A stretch of 64,000 nt of DNA from Methyloversatilis thermotolerans (GCF_000372885.1 NZ_KB889967.1:682001-746000), one strand, 5' to 3'. Positions 16,895 to 26,720 are shown, numbered from the stretch's first letter. Numbers and translations: made by a program. Notes: generated from the letters alone by a model not told the origin.

Positions 16895-19800
16895 ATGGCC
16901 CACATCCTGAAGCTCCGCGGTTCCGCCGCCCTGTCCCAAGCCCGCCTTGCCCGCCTGACCGAAAGCTGTCGCGCCGTCGTACCGCGCCTGCGCGAACTGG
17001 ATGCGACCCAGTACTTCTTCATCGAATGCGGCGCCGCGCTCGAAACCGCTGCGCTGGAGCGGCTATGCGCGCTGCTGGCCGCCCGCCCGGCTTCCGCGAT
17101 CGAAGGTGAATGCCTGCTGGTCACGCCGCGCATCGGCACCATTTCGCCGTGGTCGTCCAAGGCCAGCGATATCGCCCGCAACTGCGGATTGACCGGCGTA
17201 GTGCGCATCGAGCGCGGGGTGATGTTCGAGCCCGCCCTGGCGCGCGGCTTGCGGGCTGGAAGCATGGATGCAGCCGAGCGCGCCGCGCTGGCAGCCGCCC
17301 TGCACGACCGCATGACCGAATCGGTGCTCGGCGGACTGGAGGAGGCGGATGCCTTGTTCAGTCATGTACTGCCGCGACCGCTGGTGAGCGTTCCGCTCGC
17401 GGACGGTCGGGTCGCGCTGGAGCGTGCGAATTCGGAACTCGGTCTGGCGCTGTCGGATGACGAGATTGAATACCTGTTCAACGCCTACGCGAAACTGGGC
17501 CGCGATCCGACCGATGTCGAACTGATGATGTTCGCGCAGGCGAATTCCGAGCACTGCCGGCACAAGATTTTCAATGCAAGCTGGACCATCGATTATCAGC
17601 CACAGGACATGAGCCTGTTCGGCATGATCCGCGAAACGCACAGGGCCACGCCGCAGCACACCGTGGTCGCGTACTCGGACAACGCCGCGGTGATCGAGGG
17701 CGCGACCACCGTGCCGGTGGACCGCTTCTACCCGGACCGCGAGGGCCGCTGGGGTTGGCATGTCGAACCCATGCATTTCCTGGCCAAGGTCGAGACGCAC
17801 AATCATCCGACCGCGATTTCGCCCTTCCCGGGCGCGGCGACCGGTGCCGGCGGCGAAATCCGCGACGAGGGCGCAACCGGTCGTGGCGCAAAGCCCAAGG
17901 CAGGTCTGGCCGGCTTTTCCGTGTCCAACCTGAACATCCCCGGCTTTGAACAGCCGTGGGAGCGCATCGACAGCGATGCGACATCGCTGCCCTATGGCAA
18001 GCCTGAGCGTATCGCATCGCCGCTGCAGATCATGATCGAAGGTCCGCTCGGTGCCGCCGCGTTCAACAACGAATTCGGCCGCCCGAATCTGGCCGGCTAT
18101 TTCCGCACCTTCGAACTGCCCTTCATGGGCGAGATGCGCGGCTATCACAAACCCATCATGATCGCCGGCGGCATCGGCAACATCGCCGCGCGCGATGCGC
18201 TGAAGATCGAGTTCCCGGCTGGCACCAAGCTGGTGGTGCTGGGTGGCCCGGCCATGCTGATCGGTCTGGGCGGCGGCGCCGCATCGAGCATGACCACCGG
18301 CACCAATACCGCCGACCTCGACTTCGCATCGGTGCAGCGCGGCAATCCGGAAATCGAGCGCCGCGCGCAGGAAGTGATCGACCGCTGCTGGCAGATGAAG
18401 GACGACAACCCCATCCTGGCCATCCACGACGTGGGTGCCGGTGGCCTGTCCAATGCGCTGCCGGAACTGGCGCACGGTGCCGGTCATGGTGCGTGGTTCG
18501 ACCTGCGCGCGATCCACAGCGAAGAGTCGGGCATGAGCCCGGCCGAACTGTGGTGCAACGAGTCGCAGGAGCGTTATGTGCTCGCCATCGCCCCGCAGCG
18601 CATCGCGGAATTCGAGGCGCTGTGCGCGCGCGAGCGCTGCCCGTTCGCGGTGCTGGGCGAGGCGACCGCCGATGGCCAGCTCACGGTGGCCGATCCGCTG
18701 TTCAACACGAAGCCGGTCGACATGGCGATGGACGTGCTGCTCGGCAAGCCGCCCAAGATGCACCGCACGGTGTCGCGCCGGCCGGCCTATGCCCCGCCGA
18801 TGGACGTCGCCGGCTACGACCTGAAGGACGCCGCCTACCGCGTGCTGCGCGTGCCGGCCGTGGCCAGCAAGTCCTTCCTGATCACCATCGGCGACCGCTC
18901 GGTCGGCGGTCTCACCGCGCGCGACCAGTTCGTCGGCCCCTGGCAGGTGCCGGTGGCCGACGTCGCCGTCACCTGCGAAAGCTTTACCGGCTATCGCGGC
19001 GAGGCATTCGCGATGGGCGAGCGCACGCCGGTGGCGCTGCTGTCCGGTCCGGCCTCGGGCCGCATGGCCATAGGCGAGGCCATCACCAACCTGATCGCTG
19101 CCGACGTGCGCAGCTTCGAGCGCATCAAGCTGTCGGCCAACTGGATGGCGGCGGCCGGCCACAAGGGCGAGGATGCCGCGCTGTTCGACACGGTGAAAGC
19201 GGTGGCCCTCGATTTCTGTCCGGCCCTCGGGCTGGCGATCCCGGTCGGCAAGGACAGTCTGTCGATGAAGACGCGCTGGTCCGAGGCCGAGGTGCAGAAA
19301 GAGGTGGTGGCGCCGCTGTCGCTCATCATCACCGCGTTCGCCGGTGTCGACGACGTGCGCCGGACGCTGACGCCGCAGTTGTTGATCGACCCGGAAATCG
19401 ACACCGAACTTCTGCTGATCGACCTCGGCCAGATGAAGAACCGCCTTGGCGGCTCGGCCTTCGCCCAGGCCTGTGGCGTGGTCGGCGAACATGCCCCGGA
19501 TGCCGATGCCGTGCTGCTCGGCCGCCTGCTGCCGGCGATCACCCGCCTGCGCGACGACGGGCTGGTGCTGGCCTATCACGACCGCTCGGACGGCGGCCTG
19601 TTCGCCACGTTGTGCGAGATGGCTTTCGCCTCGCACGTCGGTCTGTCCATCAACCTGGACACGCTGGCTTACGACCCGCTGCTGGTCGATGTCGATTCGC
19701 TCGCGAAGAAGCCGGATGCAGTGCGCGGCCGTTTCAACGACCGCACCTTCACCGCGCTGTTCGCCGAAGAACTGGGCGTGGTGATCCAGATCCGTGTCGA

Positions 19801-20875
19801 TCAGCGCTCGCGGGTGATGGACATCCTGCGCGAGGCGGGCCTGTCCGGGGTTACCCACGGCATCGGCAGCCCGAACGACCGCGACGAGATCCGGTTCTGG
19901 CACAACGCCAAGGTCATTTTCAGCGAGTCGCGTGCGGACCTGCAGAAGGCATGGACCGAAACCAGCCACCGCATCGCCGCGCTGCGCGACGATGCCGACT
20001 GCGCGCGCGAGGAATTCGCGCTGCTTGACGACAACGCCGACGCCGGCCTGTTTGCCGCACTCACCTTCGAGCCGCAGGAGGATGTCGCACTGCCTTTCAT
20101 CAGCAAGGGAGCGCGCCCGCGCATCGCCATCCTGCGCGAACAGGGCGTGAACGGCCAGGTCGAGATGGCCGCGGCCTTCGACCGTGCCGGCTTCGATGCG
20201 CAGGACGTGCACATGTCCGACCTCATGGCTGGCCGCCTCAAGCTCGCCGACTTCAAGGGCCTGGCGGCCTGCGGCGGCTTCTCCTACGGCGATGTGCTGG
20301 GCGCCGGGTCCGGCTGGGCGAAGTCCATCCTGTTCCATCCGCTGTTGCGTGACGCCTTCGCCGAGTACTTCAGCCGTGAAGACACCTTCTCGCTCGGCGT
20401 GTGCAACGGCTGCCAGATGATGAGCCAGCTCGCGGACATCATTCCTGGTGCGGAACACTGGCCGCGCTTCGAGCGCAACCGTTCGGAACAGTTCGAGGCC
20501 CGCTTCACCGAGGTCGAAGTGCTGGATTCGCCGTCCATCTTCTTCCGTGGCATGGCCGGTTCGAAAATGCCCATTGTCGTGTCACACGGCGAGGGACGCG
20601 CGGTGTTTGCCGACGAACAGGCGAAGTCGCTGGCGCATCTGGCGATGCGCTACATCGACCACGACGGCTCCGTGGCTACGCGCTACCCGCGCAATCCGAA
20701 TGGCTCGCCGGACGGCATCACCTCGGTCACCTCGGCCGACGGTCGCGCCACCATCCTCATGCCGCATCCGGAACGCGTGTTCCGCACCGTGCAGATGAGC
20801 TGGCACCCGGCGCACTGGGGCGAGGACAGCCCATGGATGCGCATGTTCAGGAATGCGCGGGTGTGGGTGGGCTGA
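16895..20875 (+). CDS. purL: Phosphoribosylformylglycinamidine synthase (large single-chain form)
   Basis: Converts FGAR, glutamine and ATP to FGAM in the fourth step of purine synthesis. The 1326-residue form matches the proteobacterial single-chain type: an N-terminal PurS-like part, two AIR-synthase-like ATP domains ([20 protein letters not shown]; a second with [10 protein letters not shown]) and a C-terminal glutaminase with nucleophile Cys 1170 in [10 protein letters not shown] and the His/Glu pair in [12 protein letters not shown] 16895 begins the family N-terminus MAHILKLRG; an upstream in-frame ATG at 16829 overlaps the -10 box and is rejected. A terminator follows. Confidence 0.97.
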   Translation: MAHILKLRGSAALSQARLARLTESCRAVVPRLRELDATQYFFIECGAALETAALERLCALLAARPASAIEGECLLVTPRIGTISPWSSKASDIARNCGLTGVVRIERGVMFEPALARGLRAGSMDAAERAALAAALHDRMTESVLGGLEEADALFSHVLPRPLVSVPLADGRVALERANSELGLALSDDEIEYLFNAYAKLGRDPTDVELMMFAQANSEHCRHKIFNASWTIDYQPQDMSLFGMIRETHRATPQHTVVAYSDNAAVIEGATTVPVDRFYPDREGRWGWHVEPMHFLAKVETHNHPTAISPFPGAATGAGGEIRDEGATGRGAKPKAGLAGFSVSNLNIPGFEQPWERIDSDATSLPYGKPERIASPLQIMIEGPLGAAAFNNEFGRPNLAGYFRTFELPFMGEMRGYHKPIMIAGGIGNIAARDALKIEFPAGTKLVVLGGPAMLIGLGGGAASSMTTGTNTADLDFASVQRGNPEIERRAQEVIDRCWQMKDDNPILAIHDVGAGGLSNALPELAHGAGHGAWFDLRAIHSEESGMSPAELWCNESQERYVLAIAPQRIAEFEALCARERCPFAVLGEATADGQLTVADPLFNTKPVDMAMDVLLGKPPKMHRTVSRRPAYAPPMDVAGYDLKDAAYRVLRVPAVASKSFLITIGDRSVGGLTARDQFVGPWQVPVADVAVTCESFTGYRGEAFAMGERTPVALLSGPASGRMAIGEAITNLIAADVRSFERIKLSANWMAAAGHKGEDAALFDTVKAVALDFCPALGLAIPVGKDSLSMKTRWSEAEVQKEVVAPLSLIITAFAGVDDVRRTLTPQLLIDPEIDTELLLIDLGQMKNRLGGSAFAQACGVVGEHAPDADAVLLGRLLPAITRLRDDGLVLAYHDRSDGGLFATLCEMAFASHVGLSINLDTLAYDPLLVDVDSLAKKPDAVRGRFNDRTFTALFAEELGVVIQIRVDQRSRVMDILREAGLSGVTHGIGSPNDRDEIRFWHNAKVIFSESRADLQKAWTETSHRIAALRDDADCAREEFALLDDNADAGLFAALTFEPQEDVALPFISKGARPRIAILREQGVNGQVEMAAAFDRAGFDAQDVHMSDLMAGRLKLADFKGLAACGGFSYGDVLGAGSGWAKSILFHPLLRDAFAEYFSREDTFSLGVCNGCQMMSQLADIIPGAEHWPRFERNRSEQFEARFTEVEVLDSPSIFFRGMAGSKMPIVVSHGEGRAVFADEQAKSLAHLAMRYIDHDGSVATRYPRNPNGSPDGITSVTSADGRATILMPHPERVFRTVQMSWHPAHWGEDSPWMRMFRNARVWVG

Positions 20876-20903
20876 GCGCCGACCTGTCTCCAGAAGCGGC
20901 AAG

Positions 20904-20930
20904 AGGCCGGCGCAAGCCGGCCTTTTCGTT
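20904..20930 (+). terminator. Rho-independent terminator after purL
   Basis: GGCCGGC pairs with GCCGGCC around a GCAA tetraloop and is followed by TTTTCGTTT, 29 bases after the purL stop. On the opposite strand the run of A before the stem is short, so it mainly serves purL. Confidence 0.85.
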
Positions 20931-20936
20931 TCCCGC

Positions 20937-21848
20937 TCAGGGGGCTTCAGCGATCTGATCCTCGTCGGGCCTCGGTGCGGCGATCAGCGCCTCGAAGGCG
21001 AGGGCGGCCGGACCGAGCGGGCGCTCGGGCAGACGGATGCGGTAGAGCGTGCGCTGGATGGCCGCGCCACCCGGATGCAGCCGGCGCACGCGGCCGAGCG
21101 CGAGCTGATCGCGGGCGCAGATGCGCGGCACCAGGCCCAGTCCGCCGCCGGCTGCGACGCTCTGCACGATGGCTTCATTGCTGCCCACTTCCATGGTGCG
21201 GGCGGGGGTGAGCCCCAGTTCGTCGAGCACGCGGTCGGTGGCGGTGCGGCTGCCCGAGCCGCGCTCGCGCACGATCCAGGTGTGCTGCGCGAGGTCGGCC
21301 GGCCGGAAGCGGTCGTCCGACGACAGGTCGAGGTCGCGCGGCGCGACGATCACCATTTCCTCGCGCCGCCAGATTCTGCGCTGCAGCCGCGTGTCGTCGA
21401 CCTCGCCCTCGACCAGCGCCACGTCCACCCGGCAGTCGAGCAGCAGATCGGCGATCTGACGGGTGTTGCCGGCGACGACCTGAAGGTCGAGCCGCGGATG
21501 CCGGGCGTGGAAGTCGACCAGGAAGGGCGGCATCCAGTAAGTGGCGATGGTGGTGCTCGCGCCTATGGTGAGCCGGCCCCGGTCGAGCGAGCTGTAGGCG
21601 CGCAGCGTTTCCGTGGCTTCGCGTTCCAGCGCCAGGATGCTGCGCCCGTAGTCGTACAGCGCCTGGCCGGATTGGGTGGGGCGGAAGCTCTTGCCGCGCC
21701 GGTCCAGCAAAACCGTTTCGAGCTGTGCTTCCAGTTCCCTGACCGCCTTGGATACCGCGGGTTGCGTGATGTCCAGTGCCTCTGCCGCGCGGGAAAAGCT
21801 CTGTGCGTCCACCACTTTCACGAAGATGCGCAGCAAGTGCAGGTTCAT
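20937..21848 (-). CDS. LysR-family regulator (YeiE-like)
   Basis: The 303-residue protein has an N-terminal LysR winged helix (SFSRAAEALDITQPAVSKAVRELE, residues about 15-38, cited here as positions; key AVSKAVRELE) and a C-terminal effector domain (GRLTIGASTTIATYWMP, then a VGSNEAIVQSVAAGGGLGLVP segment). It is transcribed away from a YeiH-type transporter, the arrangement of yeiE-yeiH in enterobacteria, where YeiE has been linked to sulfite. It therefore probably controls that transporter and itself. A 15-base palindrome ends 3 bases before its start codon. Confidence 0.88.
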   Translation of the reverse strand: MNLHLLRIFVKVVDAQSFSRAAEALDITQPAVSKAVRELEAQLETVLLDRRGKSFRPTQSGQALYDYGRSILALEREATETLRAYSSLDRGRLTIGASTTIATYWMPPFLVDFHARHPRLDLQVVAGNTRQIADLLLDCRVDVALVEGEVDDTRLQRRIWRREEMVIVAPRDLDLSSDDRFRPADLAQHTWIVRERGSGSRTATDRVLDELGLTPARTMEVGSNEAIVQSVAAGGGLGLVPRICARDQLALGRVRRLHPGGAAIQRTLYRIRLPERPLGPAALAFEALIAAPRPDEDQIAEAP

Positions 21849-21850
21849 GT

Positions 21851-21865
21851 ATTACCCCAGGTAAT
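21851..21865. promoter_or_regulatory. LysR-type operator between the regulator and yeiH
   Basis: ATTACCCCAGGTAAT is a perfect 6+3+6 inverted repeat that satisfies the T-N11-A rule of LysR sites. It lies right before the regulator start codon. A second, weaker dyad (ATCA-N5-TGAT, 21864-21876) abuts it on the yeiH side, as expected for a recognition plus activation site pair. Confidence 0.6.
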
Positions 21866-21952
21866 CATCTGGTGATTTGCATGATATAGAAGAATGAATC
21901 GCTCGCCATCTAGGCTGCGCGCCATCGCTTCCCGATGTAATGCACACGCCCG

Positions 21953-22954
21953 ATGAGCTCTCTTCCCCTGATGCCCGGACGCCCAGTGGGCCTCGCCTCC
22001 GCGATCGGCATCGCTCTGCTGTCCGCTCTGCTTGCCCGCATGCCGGGCATGGAAAGCAGCGGTCTGGGCTGGCTCCCGCTGTCGGTCCTGGTGGGCATGG
22101 CGGCGGGCAATCTGTGGCCGGCTCTGTCCATGTACGGCGCACGCGGACTGCATCTGGCGCGGGGTCCGCTGATGCGTGCGGGCATCGCGCTGTTCGGGCT
22201 GCGCATCGGCTTCGCCGATCTCGGCGCCGCCGGCATTCACGGGGCGGTCGCGGTCGTGCTGATGGTGGCAAGCACCTTGCTGCTGGCGGACTGGCTAGGC
22301 CGGCTGCTTGGCGTGGAGCGGGATCTGCGCCTGCTGATCGGCTGCGGCAGCGCCATCTGCGGCGCTGCCGCAGTCGCCGCGGCCGATGGCGTGATCGGCG
22401 CGCGCGCCCGTCATGTGTCGGCCGCGGTGCTTGCCGTGGTGGTGTTCGGGTCCGCCTGCATGTTCCTGCTGCCCGCTCTGCAGCCCTTGTCGGGCATGGA
22501 CGCGCATCAGTTCGGCATGTGGGTGGGGTTGTCGGTGCACGAGCTGGGTCATGTGGTGGCCGCTGCGTCGGCGGGCGGCGGCGACGCGACTGCTGCGGCG
22601 CTGGTCGAGAAGATGGGGCGGGTCATGTTGCTGGCGCCGGTGCTCATGCTGCTGGCGCGCGGACTGCGCCGGACCTCGGCGCCGGAGGGTAGCGGCCGCA
22701 CGCCGGCATTCGCCTGCGTATTCGTGTTGATGATGTTGCTCAATGGCAGTGGCCTGCTGCCGCCTGCCGTGCAGCAGGCCGGCGTGATGGCGGCGCAATT
22801 GCTGCTCGCCATCGGTCTGGCCGCGCTCGGCATGCAGACGCGCTTGTCCGATATGGGCGGTGCGGGTGTGCGCGTGTGGCTTCTGGCGGGGGGGCTGTGC
22901 ATCCATCTCGTGGTGGGCGCTGCCATCCTGGTGCTGATCGGAGCGTGGTCGTGA
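21953..22954 (+). CDS. yeiH: YeiH/UPF0324 family putative sulfate/sulfite exporter
   Basis: The 333-residue protein is strongly hydrophobic with about ten membrane segments. The family signature GCGSAICGAAAVAA is present near residues 125-140, and VGLSVHELGHVVAA follows at about 185. UPF0324 proteins are annotated as putative sulfate exporters; direct transport evidence for the family is limited. The adjacent divergent LysR gene is its likely regulator. The neighbouring gene downstream encodes a second type of putative sulfite exporter, suggesting sulfite detoxification as a theme. Confidence 0.88.
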   Translation: MSSLPLMPGRPVGLASAIGIALLSALLARMPGMESSGLGWLPLSVLVGMAAGNLWPALSMYGARGLHLARGPLMRAGIALFGLRIGFADLGAAGIHGAVAVVLMVASTLLLADWLGRLLGVERDLRLLIGCGSAICGAAAVAAADGVIGARARHVSAAVLAVVVFGSACMFLLPALQPLSGMDAHQFGMWVGLSVHELGHVVAAASAGGGDATAAALVEKMGRVMLLAPVLMLLARGLRRTSAPEGSGRTPAFACVFVLMMLLNGSGLLPPAVQQAGVMAAQLLLAIGLAALGMQTRLSDMGGAGVRVWLLAGGLCIHLVVGAAILVLIGAWS

Positions 22955-23094
22955 TCGGGGCACCGCTTGAGGGCGCACGTGCGCCGGCATCGTGCGCGAC
23001 CGGCGCAGGGCCTGCCGCGGGCCGCAGGCCGGAAACGCAGGCAGGACGCCGCGAAGGCCCGCAGAGGCGCCATCCGGTGTGGCTCTTGCTTTAT

Positions 23095-23116
23095 CCAACC
23101 TGTCATGACAGGTTGG
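23095..23116. promoter_or_regulatory. Palindromic operator upstream of the TauE/SafE gene (GntR site 1)
   Basis: A perfect 22-base palindrome with core AACCTGTCATGACAGGTT (23097-23114) lies 39 bases before the exporter start. A copy with 2 mismatches in 18 lies directly upstream of the gntR gene, so the GntR protein is the likely binder. The first half lies within the 201-base gap after yeiH, which holds no other recognisable feature. Confidence 0.75.
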
Positions 23117-23155
23117 TCGCGCCGTCCGGGCTGTGCCGACCGCACGAAGGGATAT

Positions 23156-24022
23156 ATGGACATGTCTGTGCTCCAGGGCTGGTGGGGGGTACGCGACGCC
23201 ACCAGTTGGACGGTGATCGCGTCCGCGGTGCTGGCGGGCGGCGTCCTGCGAGGCATGACCGGATTCGGGGCGGCCTTGCTGATGGCACCGTTGCTCGCGC
23301 TGGTGGCCTCGGCGCGCGACACGCTGTGCCTGGTCACCTTGCTCAATGCCTTGCCACTGACGCACGCACTTGCGCCTGCCATGCGACGACAGGTGGATCA
23401 CCGGGTGCTCTTGCCCATGCTGGGCGCGGCCGCATGTGGCCTGCCATGTGGGCTGTGGGCGGTGCAGCGCGTGCCGGCAGGCCACTTCGGACTGCTGGTG
23501 GGCTTGTCGGTCCTGCTCAGCGCCGCGTTGATGGCGTCCGGCTGGCGTCCGCGATGGACCCCTGGACCGGCGGGGGCTGCGCTGGCCGGACTGGCCAGCG
23601 GCCTGCTGACCGGTTTCGGTGGCGTGGGCGGGCCGCCCGCCATTCTTTATCTGCTGGCCATCGATACCGATGCGCGCCGGCTGCGTGCCAGCTTCCTCGT
23701 CTACTTCGGCTGCCTGTATCCGATGGCGCTGGCCTGCATTGCGCTGGGCGGGGTGCTCGACCGCGCGCTGCTGCTGCAATCGCTGCTGCTGGCGCCGCTG
23801 TTCCATGCGGGCGGTCTGCTGGGCGAGCGGGTGTACCGGGTGCTCGATCCGCGCTACTTCCGCCGCGTGGTGCTCGCGCTGCTCATGATCATCGGTCTGC
23901 TTGCATCGTGGCCACGACAGGCGGCCGATATGGTGCATCGCACAGCGGCGGTGCAGGAAAACCCGGCGAATCGTTCGGGCGAATCCCCGGTAATTCGACA
24001 TGTAATTGTTTTGAATCAATGA
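23156..24022 (+). CDS. TauE/SafE family sulfite exporter
   Basis: The 288-residue membrane protein has about eight hydrophobic segments in two repeats (RGMTGFGAALLMAPLLAL, and GFGGVGGPPAILYLLA), the family hallmark. TauE/SafE proteins export sulfite or sulfoacetate-type anions released during organosulfonate breakdown. ATG 23156 is supported by GAAGGG at 23146-23151; a second ATG at 23162 is also possible. An upstream open frame back to 22967 contains the operator and is not coding. It is followed after 90 bases by gntR, and the whole downstream cluster runs in the same direction. Confidence 0.86.
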   Translation: MDMSVLQGWWGVRDATSWTVIASAVLAGGVLRGMTGFGAALLMAPLLALVASARDTLCLVTLLNALPLTHALAPAMRRQVDHRVLLPMLGAAACGLPCGLWAVQRVPAGHFGLLVGLSVLLSAALMASGWRPRWTPGPAGAALAGLASGLLTGFGGVGGPPAILYLLAIDTDARRLRASFLVYFGCLYPMALACIALGGVLDRALLLQSLLLAPLFHAGGLLGERVYRVLDPRYFRRVVLALLMIIGLLASWPRQAADMVHRTAAVQENPANRSGESPVIRHVIVLNQ

Positions 24023-24053
24023 GCTGAACACGATTTTGTGCACGGCGAAAAAG

Positions 24054-24070
24054 TGGCACCGAGTTTGCAT
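24054..24070 (+). promoter_or_regulatory. Sigma-54 (-24/-12) promoter of the gntR operon
   Basis: TGGCACCGAGTTTGCAT matches the RpoN consensus TGGCAC-N5-TTGC: the GG and GC doublets are exactly 10 bases apart. The predicted transcription start is near 24080, about 33 bases before the gntR ATG and inside the GntR operator. The flank at 24001-24035 is unusually AT-rich for this genome and could hold bending or activator sites, but no enhancer-binding protein gene is in the window. Confidence 0.72.
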
Positions 24071-24075
24071 GACAT

Positions 24076-24093
24076 AACCCGTCATAACAGGTT
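24076..24093. promoter_or_regulatory. GntR operator overlapping the sigma-54 start site (GntR site 2)
   Basis: AACCCGTCATAACAGGTT differs from the site 1 core AACCTGTCATGACAGGTT at 2 of 18 positions. It covers the predicted start of the RpoN promoter and ends 19 bases before the gntR ATG. Bound protein would block transcription directly, so autorepression is the simplest reading. Confidence 0.75.
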
Positions 24094-24112
24094 CTTCGAC
24101 AGGAGCTCCAGC

Positions 24113-24895
24113 ATGGCACCGCAACAGACGCCGGAACCGGATTCCGTACCGGACGCGTTAGGCAAGGATCTTTCGGCGGTATCGCAGATGCCGCTGTATA
24201 CGCAGATCCGGGAAATCCTGCGCCGTCGCATTCTCGACGGCAGCTATCCCCCTCATACCCAGATGCCGTCGGAAAGCCAGATGATGTCGGCATTCAAGGT
24301 GAGCCGCATCACGATACGCCAGGCTCTGGGCGACCTGCAGAAGGAGGGGCTCATCTTCAAGGTGATGGGCAAGGGCAGTTTCGTCGCCAAGCCCAAGGCC
24401 TTCCAGAGTCTGTCCAGGCTGCAGGGTTTCGGCGAGGCCATGTCCTCGTCCGGCTACGAAACCTATTCATTGCTGCTCAGCGCGAAGCCGGTGGCTGTGA
24501 CGCCGCTGGTGGCGCAGCGCCTGCATCTGAAGAAGCACGATGACATGGTGTTCGAGATCCAGCGTCTGCGCTACCTGAACCGGGAGCCGATCTCGGTCGA
24601 CGTGAGCTACTTCCCGCTCGACATCGGTGAGCGGCTCACCCAGGAGGACCTGGCCACGCGCGACATCTTCGTCATTCTCGAAAACGACTTCGGTCACAAC
24701 CTGACGCATGCCGATGTGCAGATCGAGGCGATCTCCGCCGACGACTCGCTGGCGCGGCATCTGGACATCGCCGAGGCCTCGCCCTTGCTGCGCATCGAGC
24801 GGCTCACCTGGGCCGGCGAACGGCCCATCGATTTCGAATTCCTCTACTACCGCGGCGATGCCTTCCAGTACCGGCTACGGATCGACCGGAGTTGA
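24113..24895 (+). CDS. GntR-family regulator, HutC/UTRA subfamily
   Basis: The 260-residue protein has an N-terminal GntR winged helix (residues about 28-90: MPLYTQIREILRRRILDGSY, then MPSESQMM and SRITIRQALGDLQKEG) and a C-terminal UTRA ligand-binding domain (about 105-255, e.g. VFEIQRLRYLNREPISVDVS, FEFLYYRGDAFQYR). UTRA regulators are usually repressors released by a small ligand of the pathway they control. AGGAG at 24101-24105 fixes ATG 24113. Its gene sits between the exporter and the redox/transport genes, and its presumed operator occurs before both transcription units. Confidence 0.92.
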   Translation: MAPQQTPEPDSVPDALGKDLSAVSQMPLYTQIREILRRRILDGSYPPHTQMPSESQMMSAFKVSRITIRQALGDLQKEGLIFKVMGKGSFVAKPKAFQSLSRLQGFGEAMSSSGYETYSLLLSAKPVAVTPLVAQRLHLKKHDDMVFEIQRLRYLNREPISVDVSYFPLDIGERLTQEDLATRDIFVILENDFGHNLTHADVQIEAISADDSLARHLDIAEASPLLRIERLTWAGERPIDFEFLYYRGDAFQYRLRIDRS

Positions 24896-24989
24896 GGCGG
24901 GCAGTGATGCCTGGAAATTGCATCGCAGGAATTCTTCGTTCGCAGGCGGGCGCTGACGCGCCAGAGTGCGACACCCTACAGGAGAGAAC

Positions 24990-26720
24990 ATGAAACGCAT
25001 CGATCTGGAATTCGACCTCGTGGTCATCGGCGGTGGTACCGGCGGCCCGATGGCCGCGGTCAAGGCCAAGGAAAAGAACCCCAAGCTGCGCGTGCTGCTG
25101 ATCGACAAGGCCAACGTGAAGCGCTCGGGCGCGATATCGATGGGCATGGACGGATTGAACAACGCCGTCATACCCGGTCACGCGACACCGGAGCAGTATG
25201 TCAAGGAAATCACCATCGCCAACGACGGCATCGTCGATCAGGAAGCGGTGATGGCCTATGCCGCCAACAGCTTCGACATGATCAACGAACTGGATCGCTG
25301 GGGCGTCAAGTTCGAGAAGGACGAAACCGGCGATTACGCGGTGCGCAAGGTGCATCACCTGGGCAGCTATGTGCTGCCCATGCCTGAAGGTCACCACATG
25401 AAGAAAATCCTCTACCGCCAATTGAAGAAGGCGCGCGTGGAGGTGACCAACCGCGTCGTCGTCACCCGCGTGCTGACCGGCGCCAACGGCGAAGTGGCCG
25501 CGGTGATGGGCTTCGACTGCCGCACCGCCGACATCTATGTCATCCGTACCAGGGCGGCGGTGATCAGCACCGGCGCGGCCGGCCGCATCGGCCTGCCGGC
25601 CTCCGGTTATCTGATGGGCACCTACGAGAACCCGACCAACTGTGGCGACGGACATGCGATGGCCTATCACGCCGGCGCTTCACTGGCCAATCTCGAGTGC
25701 TTCCAGATCAACCCGCTGATCAAGGACTACAACGGTCCGGCCTGTGCCTATGTGACCGGTCCTTTCGGTGGCTTCACCGCGAACTCCAAGGGCGAGCGCT
25801 TCATCGAGTGTGATTACTGGAGCGGCCAGATGATGATGGAGTTCCACAACGAACTCGAGGGCGGCAACGGTCCGGTGTTCCTGAAGCTCGATCACCTGGC
25901 GGAGGAAACCATCCAGGAGATCGAAACCATCCTGCATACCAACGAGCGTCCGAGCCGCGGCCGCTTCCACGAGAAGCGCGGCAACGACTACCGCTCGCAG
26001 ATGGTGGAAATGCACATTTCGGAAATCGGGTTCTGCAGCGGCCACAGCGCATCCGGCATTCACATCAACGCGCGCGGCGAAACCTCGGTGCCCGGCCTGT
26101 ATGCCGCCGGCGACTGTGCCAGCGTGCCGCACAACTACATGCTGGGTGCCTTCGTCTATGGCCGTATATGCGGCGAGAACGCCGCCGAGTACTGCGCCGA
26201 GCGGCCGCTGGTCGACTACGACGCGGGCGCCGCAGCGGCCGAGGAGGCGCGCATCCTGGCCCCGCTGGGACGCACCGACGGACTGACCCCGTTCCAGATC
26301 GAGTACAAGACGCGCCGGCTGGTGAATGACTACCTGCAACCGCCCAAGATCACGCGCAAGTACGAGATCGCGCTGCGCCGTTTCGACGAAATCCGTGAGG
26401 ACACGGCCTGCATGATGGCCGGCAATCCGCATGAGCTGATGCGTGCGATGGAAGCGCACTCCATCATCGACTGCGCCGAAATGGCCGCCCGCGCCTCGTT
26501 GTTCCGCACCGAAAGCCGATGGGGCCTCTACCACTACTACGTCGATCATCCCGAGCGCGACGACGACAACTGGTTCTGCCACACCTTGCTCAGCAAGGGC
26601 GCCGACGGCCGGATGACGCTGGCGAAGAAGGCGATCGAACCCTATGTGGTGCCCATCGACGAGGAAGAGCGCACCGCCTATCAGCGCCTGCGCGTTGCCC
26701 GCAGCGCCGAGGCCGCCTGA
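24990..26720 (+). CDS. AprA/FrdA-like FAD-dependent oxidoreductase subunit
   Basis: The 576-residue flavoprotein belongs to the succinate dehydrogenase/fumarate reductase/adenylylsulfate reductase superfamily. The dinucleotide-binding segment is at the N-terminus (LVVIGGGTGGPMAAVKAKE), followed by VKRSGAISMGMDGLNN, which resembles AprA more than FrdA, and the second FAD motif GLYAAGDCASVPHNYMLGAF near residue 370. There is no signal peptide, so it is cytoplasmic. Partner ferredoxin starts 71 bases downstream. No cytochrome b or anchor subunit is nearby, so it is not a respiratory fumarate reductase. Proteins of this type are widespread beside sulfonate-type ABC transporters; the reaction is, to my knowledge, not established. 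AGGAG supports ATG 24990. Confidence 0.8.
   Translation: MKRIDLEFDLVVIGGGTGGPMAAVKAKEKNPKLRVLLIDKANVKRSGAISMGMDGLNNAVIPGHATPEQYVKEITIANDGIVDQEAVMAYAANSFDMINELDRWGVKFEKDETGDYAVRKVHHLGSYVLPMPEGHHMKKILYRQLKKARVEVTNRVVVTRVLTGANGEVAAVMGFDCRTADIYVIRTRAAVISTGAAGRIGLPASGYLMGTYENPTNCGDGHAMAYHAGASLANLECFQINPLIKDYNGPACAYVTGPFGGFTANSKGERFIECDYWSGQMMMEFHNELEGGNGPVFLKLDHLAEETIQEIETILHTNERPSRGRFHEKRGNDYRSQMVEMHISEIGFCSGHSASGIHINARGETSVPGLYAAGDCASVPHNYMLGAFVYGRICGENAAEYCAERPLVDYDAGAAAAEEARILAPLGRTDGLTPFQIEYKTRRLVNDYLQPPKITRKYEIALRRFDEIREDTACMMAGNPHELMRAMEAHSIIDCAEMAARASLFRTESRWGLYHYYVDHPERDDDNWFCHTLLSKGADGRMTLAKKAIEPYVVPIDEEERTAYQRLRVARSAEAA

Noticed and set aside
17063-20458. A 1131-residue minus-strand open frame inside purL
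   Set aside because: It lies wholly opposite purL, whose full-length motifs are intact; the translation shows no domain.
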